In this document: positions 45,594-55,448 of the stretch, in pieces
How positions within the stretch are numbered: position 1 is the first letter of the stretch
How the letters are laid out: every line of letters begins with the position of its first letter
NCBI GenBank assembly: GCA_045129695.1
Contig: JBGVJZ010000002.1
Location: 1-64,000, forward strand
Direction of reading: 5' to 3'
Origin: Eshraghiella sp045129695
GTDB lineage: Bacteria > Bacillota > Clostridia > Lachnospirales > Lachnospiraceae
Length of the DNA stretch: 64,000 bases
Notes under the pieces: generated by a model
Told to the model about the DNA's origin: nothing
Databases searched by the model: none
The model's input: only the letters and a program-made list of their open reading frames with translations
Translations under genes and position numbers: made by a program

Positions 45594-46781
45594 ATGAATA
45601 AGAAAAAAATTGTTTTACCGGTGATAGCCGGTTTACTTGCAGTTATTATGATTGCGGGAATAATTTGGGAAATGGTATACATATTTACACTTAAAAATAA
45701 AAATAATAAGCTGGAGAATTTTATTGAAACAAATTTTGATATTGATATCGATAAATGGGATGGCAGGAAGGTTGCATTATCTGAAGCAGATTTAGTAGAT
45801 GACCTTAGTGATGCAATTGATGATGCTTTAGGAATATATATTAACGGAAATACTTTTGAGGAGTTTGCTGCAAACCTTCTTAAGGAGTTTCAGGGTGAAT
45901 ATATGGAAATTCATGAAATATATGATGATACTGCGGTAGTTGAAGCATATAAGAGTGGCGACACCTCCAATTTGTCAGAAGAAGATTTGTATGTATTAAA
46001 TAAAGCAACGGAGATTATTGATGAAATAATTACCGATGATATGTCAGATTATGAGAAGGAGCTTGCTGTTTATAACTGGCAGGTAAAATATATAAGCTAT
46101 GACGAAGAGGCATTTTCAGCATTTCCGGATGATATCGATAATTATTATCACAAGCCTTATGGTGTTTTGAAATATCACACAGCAATCTGTGTCGGAAATG
46201 CGACAACCTTCAAGCTTTTCATGGATTTGCTTGAAATTGATTGTAAAATAATCCACTCAACAGAAGAAGGTGAACATGCATGGAATATGGTATGTCTTGA
46301 TGATGAATGGTATCATGTTGATGTAACCTTTGACAGTGGAATTGACGGTGTACCTGTGTATGACTATTTCAACGTTCCTGACAGCTTTAAAGAAAATGGG
46401 GGATATCCATGGGACAGAGCTGAATTTCCTGAGGCAAATTCACTTAAATATACATATATTGTCAGTAATGCAATTGAATTCGGGAAAATTGATGAGGTAC
46501 CTCAGCTTGTAAAGGATGCAATTGATAATAAGCAGGAAAGCCTTATCTTAAAGAGCGAAGAAGCAATGTATCAGGTTGAGACAGTTGTTGACAGTATCAG
46601 CGAACGGCTTAATGAAAATACCTGGGTATATGTGTCAAATATAATTGATACAGATGAAGGTTGTGTATATATAATCGATATTTATAATGATGATTATGAA
46701 ACAGAAAATGAATATGAAAATGAATATGAATATGATGAGGGTACGGAAAACATTGATAATATAATTGATGAAATTTTCTAG
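45594..46781 (+). CDS. Membrane-anchored transglutaminase-like protein
   Basis: 395 residues. A signal-anchor helix (about 7-32) is followed by an extracellular domain. The transglutaminase-like core at about 155-250 has the full Cys-His-Asp triad: Cys199 in AICVGNATTF, His228 in GEHAWNMV and Asp243 in WYHVDVTFD. Such domains act as peptidases or cross-linkers on the outside of Gram-positive cells. The C-terminal tail is highly acidic (repeats of E-N-E-Y-E). It starts one base after the DUF4358 stop and ends 8 bases before the MBOAT gene. Confidence 0.85.
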   Translation: MNKKKIVLPVIAGLLAVIMIAGIIWEMVYIFTLKNKNNKLENFIETNFDIDIDKWDGRKVALSEADLVDDLSDAIDDALGIYINGNTFEEFAANLLKEFQGEYMEIHEIYDDTAVVEAYKSGDTSNLSEEDLYVLNKATEIIDEIITDDMSDYEKELAVYNWQVKYISYDEEAFSAFPDDIDNYYHKPYGVLKYHTAICVGNATTFKLFMDLLEIDCKIIHSTEEGEHAWNMVCLDDEWYHVDVTFDSGIDGVPVYDYFNVPDSFKENGGYPWDRAEFPEANSLKYTYIVSNAIEFGKIDEVPQLVKDAIDNKQESLILKSEEAMYQVETVVDSISERLNENTWVYVSNIIDTDEGCVYIIDIYNDDYETENEYENEYEYDEGTENIDNIIDEIF

Positions 46782-46789
46782 GTGGGAAA

Positions 46790-48157
46790 ATGGTTTTTTC
46801 TGGGTTGAATTTTTTGTTTATATTTTTACCGGTGGTAATTGTTGCGTATTATATTTGTCCCAGGCAGTGTCGCAATGCGATACTGCTTGTGGCAAGTCTT
46901 ATTTTCTACGCGTGGGGTGAACCGAAGTACATTCTCGTAATGCTTGTTTCAACGGTTTTTGATTATGTGAATGGAATTTTAATAGGAAATTTTAAAGATA
47001 AGAAAAGAAAATGGGCAGAGGTGCTGGTTTTGGTTATATCAGTAGCCGGTAATCTGGGAATTCTGGGGGTATTTAAATATGCCGGTCCGCATATTGGGCT
47101 GGCATTACCGATAGGAATTTCTTTTTATACTTTTCAGACAATGTCTTATACAATTGATGTATTCAGAGGAGATGTTAAGGCACAGAAGAACTTTCTTAAA
47201 TTTGCCACTTATGTAACAATGTTTCCGCAGCTTATTGCCGGACCGATTGTAAGATATAGAACGGTTGCCGGCCAGCTTGACAGCCGGGTGTTGTCGGTGG
47301 ATAAATTTGCAGGGGGAATCAGGAGATTTGTAACAGGACTTGGGAAAAAAGTTTTGCTTGCAAACATTGCGGGACAACTTTGGGAACATTCTATAAGTAC
47401 TGCGTCGGATGAGAGAACAGTTCTGTTAGCATGGCTTGGAGCAATCGGATATACATTTCAGATATATTTTGACTTCAGTGGATATTCTGACATGGCAATA
47501 GGACTCGGCAAGATGTTCGGATTTGATTATGAAGAGAACTTTAATTATCCGTATATGGGAAAAAGTATTACTGAATTCTGGCGAAGATGGCATATTTCAC
47601 TTAGTACATGGTTTAAGGAGTATGTATATATACCGCTTGGAGGCAACAGAAAAGGGCAGTTAAGGCAGATTATAAATATTCTTATTGTGTGGACTCTGAC
47701 CGGAGTATGGCATGGAGCAACAGTTAATTTTATGGTCTGGGGCATTTATTTTGGTGTGCTTCTAATTATCGAAAAACTGTTTCTCGGAAAAATTCTTAAT
47801 AAAATTCCCAAAATGCTGTCACATTTATACATGCTTGTTCTGGTGTTGATTGGATGGGTTATTTTTGCAATAGATGATTTTGGAAATATAATTACATATT
47901 TTGGAAGTATGTTTGGAAATAACGGAATATATGATTCTGATTCAATATACACAGCTCTTAAATTTGGAATCTTTATAGTGATTTGCGTAATCGGATCTAC
48001 AGGTATTCCTGCTGAATTATCCGGCAAAATCCGTACAAAGATACCTCCCGCATTAAAAGTTGTTGCAGAAAATATATTTATAATATTTGTTTTTATTGTC
48101 TCAGTGGCATTGATTGTTGGGGATTCTTATAATCCTTTCCTGTATTTCAGGTTTTAG
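46790..48157 (+). CDS. MBOAT O-acyltransferase (AlgI/DltB-like)
   Basis: 455-residue polytopic membrane protein with about 11 helices. It has the MBOAT signature segments: FPQLIAGPIVRY (145-156), WRRWHISLSTWFKEYVYIPL (264-283) and TGVWHGA (304-310), with the conserved His at 268 and the catalytic His at 308. Family members pass acyl groups across the membrane to surface polymers, for example alginate acetylation or D-alanylation. Paired here with a DHHW protein, so O-acetylation of a cell-surface glycan is the most likely role. Confidence 0.92.
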   Translation: MVFSGLNFLFIFLPVVIVAYYICPRQCRNAILLVASLIFYAWGEPKYILVMLVSTVFDYVNGILIGNFKDKKRKWAEVLVLVISVAGNLGILGVFKYAGPHIGLALPIGISFYTFQTMSYTIDVFRGDVKAQKNFLKFATYVTMFPQLIAGPIVRYRTVAGQLDSRVLSVDKFAGGIRRFVTGLGKKVLLANIAGQLWEHSISTASDERTVLLAWLGAIGYTFQIYFDFSGYSDMAIGLGKMFGFDYEENFNYPYMGKSITEFWRRWHISLSTWFKEYVYIPLGGNRKGQLRQIINILIVWTLTGVWHGATVNFMVWGIYFGVLLIIEKLFLGKILNKIPKMLSHLYMLVLVLIGWVIFAIDDFGNIITYFGSMFGNNGIYDSDSIYTALKFGIFIVICVIGSTGIPAELSGKIRTKIPPALKVVAENIFIIFVFIVSVALIVGDSYNPFLYFRF

Positions 48158-48166
48158 GGGGATATT

Positions 48167-49282
48167 ATGAAAAAAGAAAATTTAATTACGGTAATTATTT
48201 TTCTCGGAATGCTTTTAATGGGCGGAATATTATTCCTGTTGATTCCTGACAGGGATTTTTCAGAGAATGAGAACAGATATCTTGCAAAAAGTCCTGAGTT
48301 TAATAAAGAGGATTTAATATCGGGGGAATATATGGAGGCATTTGAGGAGTATGTGTCTGACCAGTTCCCTTTCCGTAATCCGCTGATGGCAGTGGCTTCA
48401 TCATATAAGTATCTGATCGGAATGAGGGACATCAATGGTACTTATGTGGGTAGTGACGGATATCTTATGAATAAAACAGAGGTTTATCAGGTTGATGATG
48501 AACGAATTGCTAAAAATCTGACATATATAAATGATTTTTTTGAGAAATATAAAAAACGGCTTGGTCAGGAAAATATCTGTTTTATGCTTGTACCGGAGGC
48601 TTCGATGGTTATGACGAATAAACTGCCCTATTTGGCAGAGCATGAATGGGAAGCAGAGCTTATGAATAACATTCGTGGGCAGATTAAAGGTGCTGCTGTT
48701 ATTGAGCCGGAAAAATCAATGTCAGAATCTGACAGGCAATTATACTACAGAACGGATCATCATTGGACAACCTATGGAGCATTTGAGGCTTATAAGGAAT
48801 ATGCGTCATATTATGGTAGGAATGTTGATGAGAGTGACTACGATTTCGTAGAGGTAAGCAGTTCATTTCAGGGAACACTGTATTCCAAGGTGCTGCTCCC
48901 AAATAGTGCAAAGGATGTCATAGTAATTAATACGAAATACAGTGATGTGACACTAATGGCGGATAATGCCGCAGGAAAGTTATATGATTTGGAGGCACTG
49001 GAACAAAAGGATAAATATGAGATTTTTCTCGGTGGAAATTACGGAATTGTTGAAATCGACGGCAATGGCAAAGGCAGTCTGTTGATAATAAAAGATTCTT
49101 TTGCAAATTCATTTGTGCCATTCCTTTTGGAAGATTATGACAAAATAATAATGATTGACCTCAGATATTACACGGGAGATACTGATATGCTCATTGAAAA
49201 AGAGAATATTACCAATATACTCGTGTTGTATCAAATTACCAATTTCATTTCAGATGAAAATATGATAAAACTGGGATTGTAA
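48167..49282 (+). CDS. DHHW family protein (AlgX/AlgJ-like)
   Basis: 371 residues with an N-terminal signal anchor (about 7-27). The name motif Asp-His-His-Trp is at 197-200 in YYRTDHHWTTYGAF, where AlgX/AlgJ have their SGNH-like acetyltransferase or esterase residues; a serine of the SGNH type is plausible in DSFANSF near the end. In the alginate system the MBOAT partner moves acetyl into the membrane and such proteins place it on the polymer. It begins 10 bases after the MBOAT gene. Confidence 0.88.
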   Translation: MKKENLITVIIFLGMLLMGGILFLLIPDRDFSENENRYLAKSPEFNKEDLISGEYMEAFEEYVSDQFPFRNPLMAVASSYKYLIGMRDINGTYVGSDGYLMNKTEVYQVDDERIAKNLTYINDFFEKYKKRLGQENICFMLVPEASMVMTNKLPYLAEHEWEAELMNNIRGQIKGAAVIEPEKSMSESDRQLYYRTDHHWTTYGAFEAYKEYASYYGRNVDESDYDFVEVSSSFQGTLYSKVLLPNSAKDVIVINTKYSDVTLMADNAAGKLYDLEALEQKDKYEIFLGGNYGIVEIDGNGKGSLLIIKDSFANSFVPFLLEDYDKIIMIDLRYYTGDTDMLIEKENITNILVLYQITNFISDENMIKLGL

Positions 49283-49341
49283 AAAAAATCAGAATTTGTT
49301 ATTATTAAATTTAAGTCTACACATTTTGGAGGAATGCACTT

Positions 49342-51006
49342 ATGGATAATGAGGCAGTTGTGTCAAAGAATTTTATAGAACAGATTATTGATAAAGATAT
49401 TGCGGAGGGACATTGTAAGGTCGTTAAGACAAGATTTCCACCTGAACCAAATGGATATCTTCATATCGGACATGCAAAGTCAATACTTCTTAACTATGGT
49501 CTTGCCAAGGAATATGGCGGACAGTTTAACATGAGATTTGATGATACCAATCCAACCAAGGAAAAGGTGGAGTTCGTTGATTCAATTAAGGCTGACGTTG
49601 AGTGGCTTGGTGCAGATTATGAAGACAGATTGTTTTTTGCATCTGATTATTTTCAGATTATGTATGAAGCAGCAGTTAAATTAATCAAAAAGGGCAAGGC
49701 TTATGTATGTGATTTAACTGCTGATGAGATAAGAGAATACAGAGGTACATTAACTGAGCCGGGCAAAAACAGTCCATACAGGGATCGCTCAATTGAAGAG
49801 AACCTTGAGTTGTTTGAGAATATGAAGAATGGTATGTATGAGGACGGTTCAAAGGTGTTAAGAGCTAAGATTGATATGTCTTCACCTAATATTAACATGA
49901 GGGATCCGATTATTTATCGTGTTGCACACCAGTCGCATCACAGACAGGGTGACAAATGGTGTATTTACCCAATGTATGATTTTGCTCATCCGATTGAGGA
50001 CGCTACAGAGGGGATTACACATTCCATCTGTACATTGGAGTTTGAGGACCACAGACCACTGTATGACTGGGTTGTCAACGAATTAGAATATGAGAATCCT
50101 CCTAAACAGATTGAGTTTGCTAAGTTATATCTTACCAATGTTGTAACAGGTAAGCGTTATATCAAGAGACTTGTTGAAGAGGGGATTGTTGACGGATGGG
50201 ATGACCCGCGTCTTGTATCACTTGCAGCACTCAGAAGAAGAGGTTTTACTCCTGAGTCAATTAAGATGTTTGTGGATTTGGTGGGAGTTGCAAAGGCAAA
50301 CAGCTCAGTTGATTATGCGATGCTTGAATATTGCATAAGAGAGGATTTGAAACTTAAGAGACCAAGAGTGATGGCTGTTCTTGATCCTATTAAGTTAATA
50401 ATTGATAATTATCCTGAGGGACAGGTTGAGATGCTGGAGGTTCCCAACAATCTTGAGAATCCTGAACTTGGCAGCAGACAGGTGCCTTTCAGTAGGGAAC
50501 TGTATATAGAGAGAGAGGATTTTATGGAGGTTCCGCCTAGCAAATATTATCGTCTTTATCCCGGTAACGAAGTAAGACTTATGAATGCTTATTTTGTAAC
50601 TTGTACAGATTTTGTTAAGGATGAGAATGGTAATGTGACAGAGGTTCACTGTACCTATGACCCTGAGACTAAGAGTGGTTCGGGCTTTACAGGTCGTAAG
50701 GTTAAGGGCACAATCCATTGGGTAAGCGTTAATGAAGCAGTTGTTGCAGAAGCAAGACTGTATGAGAATATTGTTGATGAGGAAAAGGGTGTATATAATG
50801 AAGACGGAAGCCTGAATCTTAATCCTAATTCACTTACGGTTGTGGATAAGTGTTATATTGAGCCTTGTGTAAAGAATGCTGCGGCATATGAGAGCTTTCA
50901 GTTTGTAAGAAATGGATTTTTCTGTGTTGATAGCAAGGATTCCACTGTGGATAAACCTGTATTCAACAGAATTGTTTCATTAAAGAGTTCATTTAAATTA
51001 AAATAA
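49342..51006 (+). CDS. glnS: Glutaminyl-tRNA synthetase with altered KMSKS loop
   Basis: Class I synthetase that charges tRNA-Gln directly. 554 residues with FPPEPNGYLHIGHAKS (HIGH at 41-44), RFDDTNP (65-71), the active-site HQSHHRQGD region, and the C-terminal beta-barrel anticodon domain. The second class signature, normally V-M-S-K-R here, reads VTGKR at 268-272, so only the Lys-Arg remains. Most Firmicutes lack GlnRS and use GatCAB instead, so the gene points to a lineage that acquired it. GGAGG precedes the ATG. Confidence 0.92.
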   Translation: MDNEAVVSKNFIEQIIDKDIAEGHCKVVKTRFPPEPNGYLHIGHAKSILLNYGLAKEYGGQFNMRFDDTNPTKEKVEFVDSIKADVEWLGADYEDRLFFASDYFQIMYEAAVKLIKKGKAYVCDLTADEIREYRGTLTEPGKNSPYRDRSIEENLELFENMKNGMYEDGSKVLRAKIDMSSPNINMRDPIIYRVAHQSHHRQGDKWCIYPMYDFAHPIEDATEGITHSICTLEFEDHRPLYDWVVNELEYENPPKQIEFAKLYLTNVVTGKRYIKRLVEEGIVDGWDDPRLVSLAALRRRGFTPESIKMFVDLVGVAKANSSVDYAMLEYCIREDLKLKRPRVMAVLDPIKLIIDNYPEGQVEMLEVPNNLENPELGSRQVPFSRELYIEREDFMEVPPSKYYRLYPGNEVRLMNAYFVTCTDFVKDENGNVTEVHCTYDPETKSGSGFTGRKVKGTIHWVSVNEAVVAEARLYENIVDEEKGVYNEDGSLNLNPNSLTVVDKCYIEPCVKNAAAYESFQFVRNGFFCVDSKDSTVDKPVFNRIVSLKSSFKLK

Positions 51007-51019
51007 GCGGAGGTTTAGT

Positions 51020-51865
51020 ATGGGTGTTTTTTCAGGATTGGAATCTATGGGATTTTCGGGGTTATCAAATGTAAAAATATATGAAGAAGAGAAACAGGAA
51101 ACTGCCTCCGCTAAAGGAGAACAGAAGGCTGTTGCCAATGTTGTACAGGAATCGGATTTTCTATTTGAGAAGAAAATATCATGCCCTGTGTGTGATAAGG
51201 AGTTCAAGACTAAAACAGTTAAAACCGGTAAACCAAGGCTTATGGGAGCAGATTCAGATCTTCGCCCGAAATATTCGGGAATTGATTCTATTAAATATGA
51301 TGCAATTGTTTGCCCGAATTGTGGATACGCAGCACTGAGCCGTTTTTTCAGCTATATGACAAGTGCTCAGGCAAAATTAATTCGTGAGAATGTTACTAAT
51401 GGTTTCAAGGGCCTTCCTAAAGGTGGAGAGACCTACACATATGATGAGGCAATTAATCGTCATAAGCTTGCGCTGTATAATTCTATTGTCAAGAAAGGCA
51501 AAAACAGCGAAAGGGCATACACATGTCTTAAAATAGCATGGCTGTATCGTGGAATGAGAGAGAACCTTCCTGCGGATACTGCTAATATTGAAGATGTAAA
51601 GCAGAAATGCCTTAAAAGCGAGCAGGAGATGATTTCAAATGCTTTTGACGGATTTGCAGTCAGCCGTGCCAAGGAGGATTTTCCAATCTGTGGCATGGAT
51701 GAGTGCACCTTCGATTATCTTCTTGCAGACCTGGCATTCAAGCTTGGTAAGTATGATATTGCGAGCAAATATGCATCAGAGGTAATTGTTGCAAGGACTG
51801 CGAATACCAAGCTTAAAGAGCGTGCACGTAGTCTAAGGGATGAGATTAAGAGTAAATTAAAGTGA
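51020..51865 (+). CDS. DUF2225 family protein
   Basis: 281 residues. An N-terminal zinc-ribbon-like domain has CPVCDKEF (Cys57 and Cys60) and a later CPNCGYA, followed by an all-helical TPR-like region (about 115-280) with the family's AWLYRGMRE. The family is widespread in Firmicutes and unassigned. GGAGG precedes the ATG. Its stop codon overlaps the start of the LtaS-like gene, so translation is coupled. Confidence 0.85.
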   Translation: MGVFSGLESMGFSGLSNVKIYEEEKQETASAKGEQKAVANVVQESDFLFEKKISCPVCDKEFKTKTVKTGKPRLMGADSDLRPKYSGIDSIKYDAIVCPNCGYAALSRFFSYMTSAQAKLIRENVTNGFKGLPKGGETYTYDEAINRHKLALYNSIVKKGKNSERAYTCLKIAWLYRGMRENLPADTANIEDVKQKCLKSEQEMISNAFDGFAVSRAKEDFPICGMDECTFDYLLADLAFKLGKYDIASKYASEVIVARTANTKLKERARSLRDEIKSKLK

Positions 51866-53904
51866 TGAAAAATAAAATTAAAGAAACTAAATTTGGTAAA
51901 AAAATAAAAGAAATATGGAGCAATAAGTTTTTCGGCAATTCATGGGTGAGATTGGGATTGCTTTCTGTTCTCTTAAACATTATTGTGGAGGCATTAAGCA
52001 GACATTCATTTTGGGAAGGCATATCTCATTTATGGGTAAATCCTTTGGCATTTATCTATAATTGCATGATGATATTTTTTACATTATCCTTTGCAATGTT
52101 TTTTAAGAAGCGATTTTTTGTCGGTGGATTAATCAGTACCGTATGGATAGGTATGGGTGTTGTTAACTGCATTATGCTTTCTTTCAGAAAAACACCGTTC
52201 ACTGCTCCTGATTGCGGGAATTTATCTGACTTTTTCAAAATACTTCCACAGTATTTTAGTACATTTCAGGTTGTGTTAATTATTGCACTTATCGTACTTG
52301 TTATTGCAGGTGTTGTTATTTTTGCTATACGGAGTCCTAAGATTAATACTAAGATTAATTATATTATGTGTGGTCTTGCTACAGCGGTGTCATTTGGAGT
52401 AGTAATGCTTCTTAGCAATCTTGGACCAAAGCTTGGTTTTTTGGCGGATAATTTTGGTAATATTGCTAATGCATATAAGAAATATGGTTTCGGATATTGT
52501 TTTTTCAGTTCTGTTTTTGACAGTGGAATTGACAAACCTAAGGATTACAATAAGGATACCATTCAGAATATTGTAGAAGAGATGGATACACAGGCACCGG
52601 AGGTTCTTGATGATAATGCAGAGGTTGACCCAAAAGAGGTTCATCCTAACATTATTTTTGTACAGTTGGAATCACTGTTTGATCCAAACCTTTTGAAGGG
52701 AATTGAAATTTCAGAGGAGCCGCTTCCAAACCTCAAGAAGCTGTATGCTAATTTTTCTTCAGGATATATTTCTGTTCCTTCGTTTGGTGCAGGAACTGCA
52801 AATACGGAGTTTGAGGTTATCACCGGTATGAATCTGGAAGATTTTGGACCGGGTGAGTATCCTTATAAAACTGTACTTAAAGAAAATGCGTGTGAATCAA
52901 TCTGCTATTATTTAAAGGAATATGGTTATACAACTAATGCACTTCACAACAATGAGGGTGACTTCTATCAGAGAAATACCGTTTTCAGCCGTCTTGGGTT
53001 TGATACATTTACTTCTATTGAGTATATAGAGGAGTATGAGGAAACTCCGATGGGATGGGTTAAGGATAACTGTCTTATTGGCGAAATTACAGGAATGCTC
53101 AAGGAATCAGATACACCTGATTATATATATTGTATCTCTGTTCAGGGACATGGTGATTATCCTGCTGTAACTGAGGATATGGGAATGAATATTACGGTAA
53201 GCAATAATGATGTTACCGGCAATCCGGAAGGATTTGAGTACTATGTAAATCAGATTCATGATATGGATAAGTTTGTTGGCAACCTTATTGAAGAGGTCAA
53301 CAAAATAGATGAAGAAACAGTTATAGTATTTTATGGAGATCATCTGCCTACATTTGACATTACTGACGAAGAGCTAGAGAATGGTAATATTTATCAGACG
53401 CAGTATGTTATCTGGAATAATTTTGGTCTTGATCATATAGATAAGGATATTGAGGCATATCAGTTGTCTTCAATAGTTATGAGCCGTCTGGGATTGAGTG
53501 GGGGCATGATTTCCAAACTACATATGACTAATATGGACTCTGAGAATCAGGAGGAATATCTTGATAAGCTTACACTTCTTGAATACGATTTGCTCTATGG
53601 AGATTGTGAAGCATATGGAGGCAGAAATCCTTATACGGTAACTAATCTCCAAATGGGATATAAAAAGATTACCATCAATATGGTTGGTATCGCAGATGAT
53701 GAGAATATGAAGGTTTCAGGTTCTAATTATACAGCATGCAGTAAGGTGACTATTAATGGTGAGTTGTATGATACCGAATTCATATCCGGCAAAGAACTTT
53801 TGGTAAGGGGTTATACACCATCAACCGGGGATAAAATTGCCGTCGTCCAGAAGGATGAGAACGGAGACATATTAAGCAGTACAAGTATTTATGTAGTTGA
53901 ATAA
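51865..53904 (+). CDS. LtaS-like phosphoglycerol transferase / sulfatase-fold protein
   Basis: 679 residues. Five membrane helices in the first 220 residues are followed by an extracellular alkaline-phosphatase-fold domain. The metal site is visible: Glu269 in VQLESLFDP, the nucleophile Thr311 in FGAGTANTEFEVITG, and YGDHLPTF later. The domain order is that of lipoteichoic acid synthase, which polymerises glycerol phosphate from phosphatidylglycerol. A C-terminal extension of about 100 residues is beta-rich. ATG 51865 overlaps the previous stop; a GTG one codon earlier is equally possible. A strong terminator follows. Confidence 0.9.
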   Translation: MKNKIKETKFGKKIKEIWSNKFFGNSWVRLGLLSVLLNIIVEALSRHSFWEGISHLWVNPLAFIYNCMMIFFTLSFAMFFKKRFFVGGLISTVWIGMGVVNCIMLSFRKTPFTAPDCGNLSDFFKILPQYFSTFQVVLIIALIVLVIAGVVIFAIRSPKINTKINYIMCGLATAVSFGVVMLLSNLGPKLGFLADNFGNIANAYKKYGFGYCFFSSVFDSGIDKPKDYNKDTIQNIVEEMDTQAPEVLDDNAEVDPKEVHPNIIFVQLESLFDPNLLKGIEISEEPLPNLKKLYANFSSGYISVPSFGAGTANTEFEVITGMNLEDFGPGEYPYKTVLKENACESICYYLKEYGYTTNALHNNEGDFYQRNTVFSRLGFDTFTSIEYIEEYEETPMGWVKDNCLIGEITGMLKESDTPDYIYCISVQGHGDYPAVTEDMGMNITVSNNDVTGNPEGFEYYVNQIHDMDKFVGNLIEEVNKIDEETVIVFYGDHLPTFDITDEELENGNIYQTQYVIWNNFGLDHIDKDIEAYQLSSIVMSRLGLSGGMISKLHMTNMDSENQEEYLDKLTLLEYDLLYGDCEAYGGRNPYTVTNLQMGYKKITINMVGIADDENMKVSGSNYTACSKVTINGELYDTEFISGKELLVRGYTPSTGDKIAVVQKDENGDILSSTSIYVVE

Positions 53905-53916
53905 GAGAATTTTCAA

Positions 53917-53952
53917 AAAATGCAGTATGACCCAAAGGGTTTACTGCATTTT
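53917..53952 (+). terminator. Terminator after the LtaS-like gene
   Basis: AAAATGCAGTA (53917-53927) pairs with TACTGCATTTT (53942-53952), with ACCC-AAA-GGGT at the tip. The T/A symmetry lets it work for both strands. Confidence 0.85.
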
Positions 53953-54001
53953 CTATGTCAAGGGGATATGTACAGATCATACATATCCCTAATTTAATTC
54001 T

Positions 54002-55123
54002 TTATTTGCCGGCGACATCGTTTGCATCATTAAGTACAGCCTTAACAGATTTCAAATATTTATGTATTTCCAATAGTTCCTTACGGGAAGAAACGCCTAG
54101 TTTCCCGTAGATGTTGTGGTTATGATATTTTAGCGTGGATTCCTTGATATTCAGGATCGCCATAATTTCCTTTGTGGTAATTCTGGCAATATACGTACCA
54201 TAGATTGTTTTCTCTGTCGGTGTCAGTATTTTAAGTCCCATCATAAAGAACTCAATACGTTCAGGTGAAATTTCTTCGCCCTCCACCGGCTTTTCAAGAA
54301 TAACATTCGGTACGGCAGTTTCTTCTGACGGGTAGCTTTGTACCGACTCGACCTGATTGACAATCTTCTTCATTCGTTGGTATTCGTTCATCACAAGGTG
54401 AACACCAAGCAGGAATAACTCACTTATGATATAGGAAATGGACAACATTTCAAAATTAATGCTTGTAAGCTACTCGGTAAACCATACACCGATATTTACG
54501 AATACAGCTATTACAAGGATAACAGCGTGTGCGGTGGTATAAATGGTCTTCTTGACCTGTGCACGGATAATAACTGTAACCATAGCGGTAAAGTAACCGA
54601 CCAGATAGAGCAGATATAGCGGATGCAGTGGACCGTAGACCTTTACAAGCGTAGAAACACCATTGACTATCTCAAAGGAAACCTCTTTATAGTAGATTGA
54701 TAATATTCCCGGACTTGCAGCAATCAAAAATATGATAATTGATAACGAACCTAAAGCACCGTGCAGCCACATTGGATACTTGGTGCCGGAAACATCTAAA
54801 ATGATCATCAGCATTGCAAGGGGTAAAAATACCGAGCCGAGATATGCAACCCGGTTTGCCCATAGAGCCATCTCTAAGCAGGTAGACATCGCTAAGAACG
54901 TGTAGCCGATGTTTACCACAAGCACCGATGCAAACAACAAAATAAACCATATCTTCTTTTTGCGAACCAAAATGCAACAGCCAATCAGAAGCAATAAAGA
55001 CAATACGGCAACAACCGAGTAGATAATCGACTGGCTGGTACTTTTACTACCGACAGTGGTACATCCTGATAAACTCAATATTAAAAACAGCAAGATAGGT
55101 ATGCTTGCAAATAACTTTTTCAT
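54002..55123 (-). pseudogene. 7TM-LuxR membrane regulator split by an in-frame TAG
   Basis: Two frames in the same phase (55123-54473 and 54469-54002) are separated only by TAG at 54472-54470. Reading through gives one 373-residue protein: a signal/lipobox-like start (Cys21), about seven membrane helices to residue 217, the stop, then LTSINFEMLSISYIISELFLL (last membrane segment) and a LuxR-type helix-turn-helix near the C-terminus (LKILTPTEKTIYG, then STLKYHNHNIYGKLGVSSR). In related proteins the stop position is a Gln, so CAG to TAG fits. The second half has no ribosome site, so it is not likely made alone. GAAGGAT supports ATG 55123. TAG is a normal stop elsewhere in the window. Confidence 0.85.
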
Positions 55124-55203
55124 TTTGCATCCTTCGACCATGTTTTCCGAAAAATTACGGTCCAACTCTATAATTTCTATGTTTTTAAAAAAAACCACTC
55201 AAT

Positions 55204-55222
55204 CCCATACTTTTAGTATGGG
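55204..55222. promoter_or_regulatory. Palindromic operator candidate
   Basis: CCCATACT (55204-55211) and AGTATGGG (55215-55222) form a perfect palindrome with a 3-base center; a related half-site AGTATAGG lies at 55230-55237. It is upstream of the 7TM-LuxR gene and of the divergent gene at 55449, a typical place for an autoregulated LuxR-type operator. The rest of 55124-55448 holds no clear gene. Confidence 0.45.
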
Positions 55223-55448
55223 GACAAAAAGTATAGGAAACTTTATAATTATAGTTAATGTGGGAGTATAAAAGGAGGTTATACTTGGTTTTTTTTATTA
55301 TATCATAGCCCTATGGCACGGACAAGTGTTTAATTGTCGGATTTTTGTTGGCTGGGCCAATGCAGGCAGGAGATAATCGTATGCTGTGGATAAAGAAAAC
55401 TTGTTAGACAATAAAATCAAAAGGTAAAATACACAGGAGGTATTTTCT

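Noticed and set aside
54002..54448. Separate LuxR-type gene starting at 54448
   Set aside because: No ribosome site precedes that ATG, the frame is the same as the 7TM half, and the text before it continues the membrane protein; it is the second half of one broken gene.
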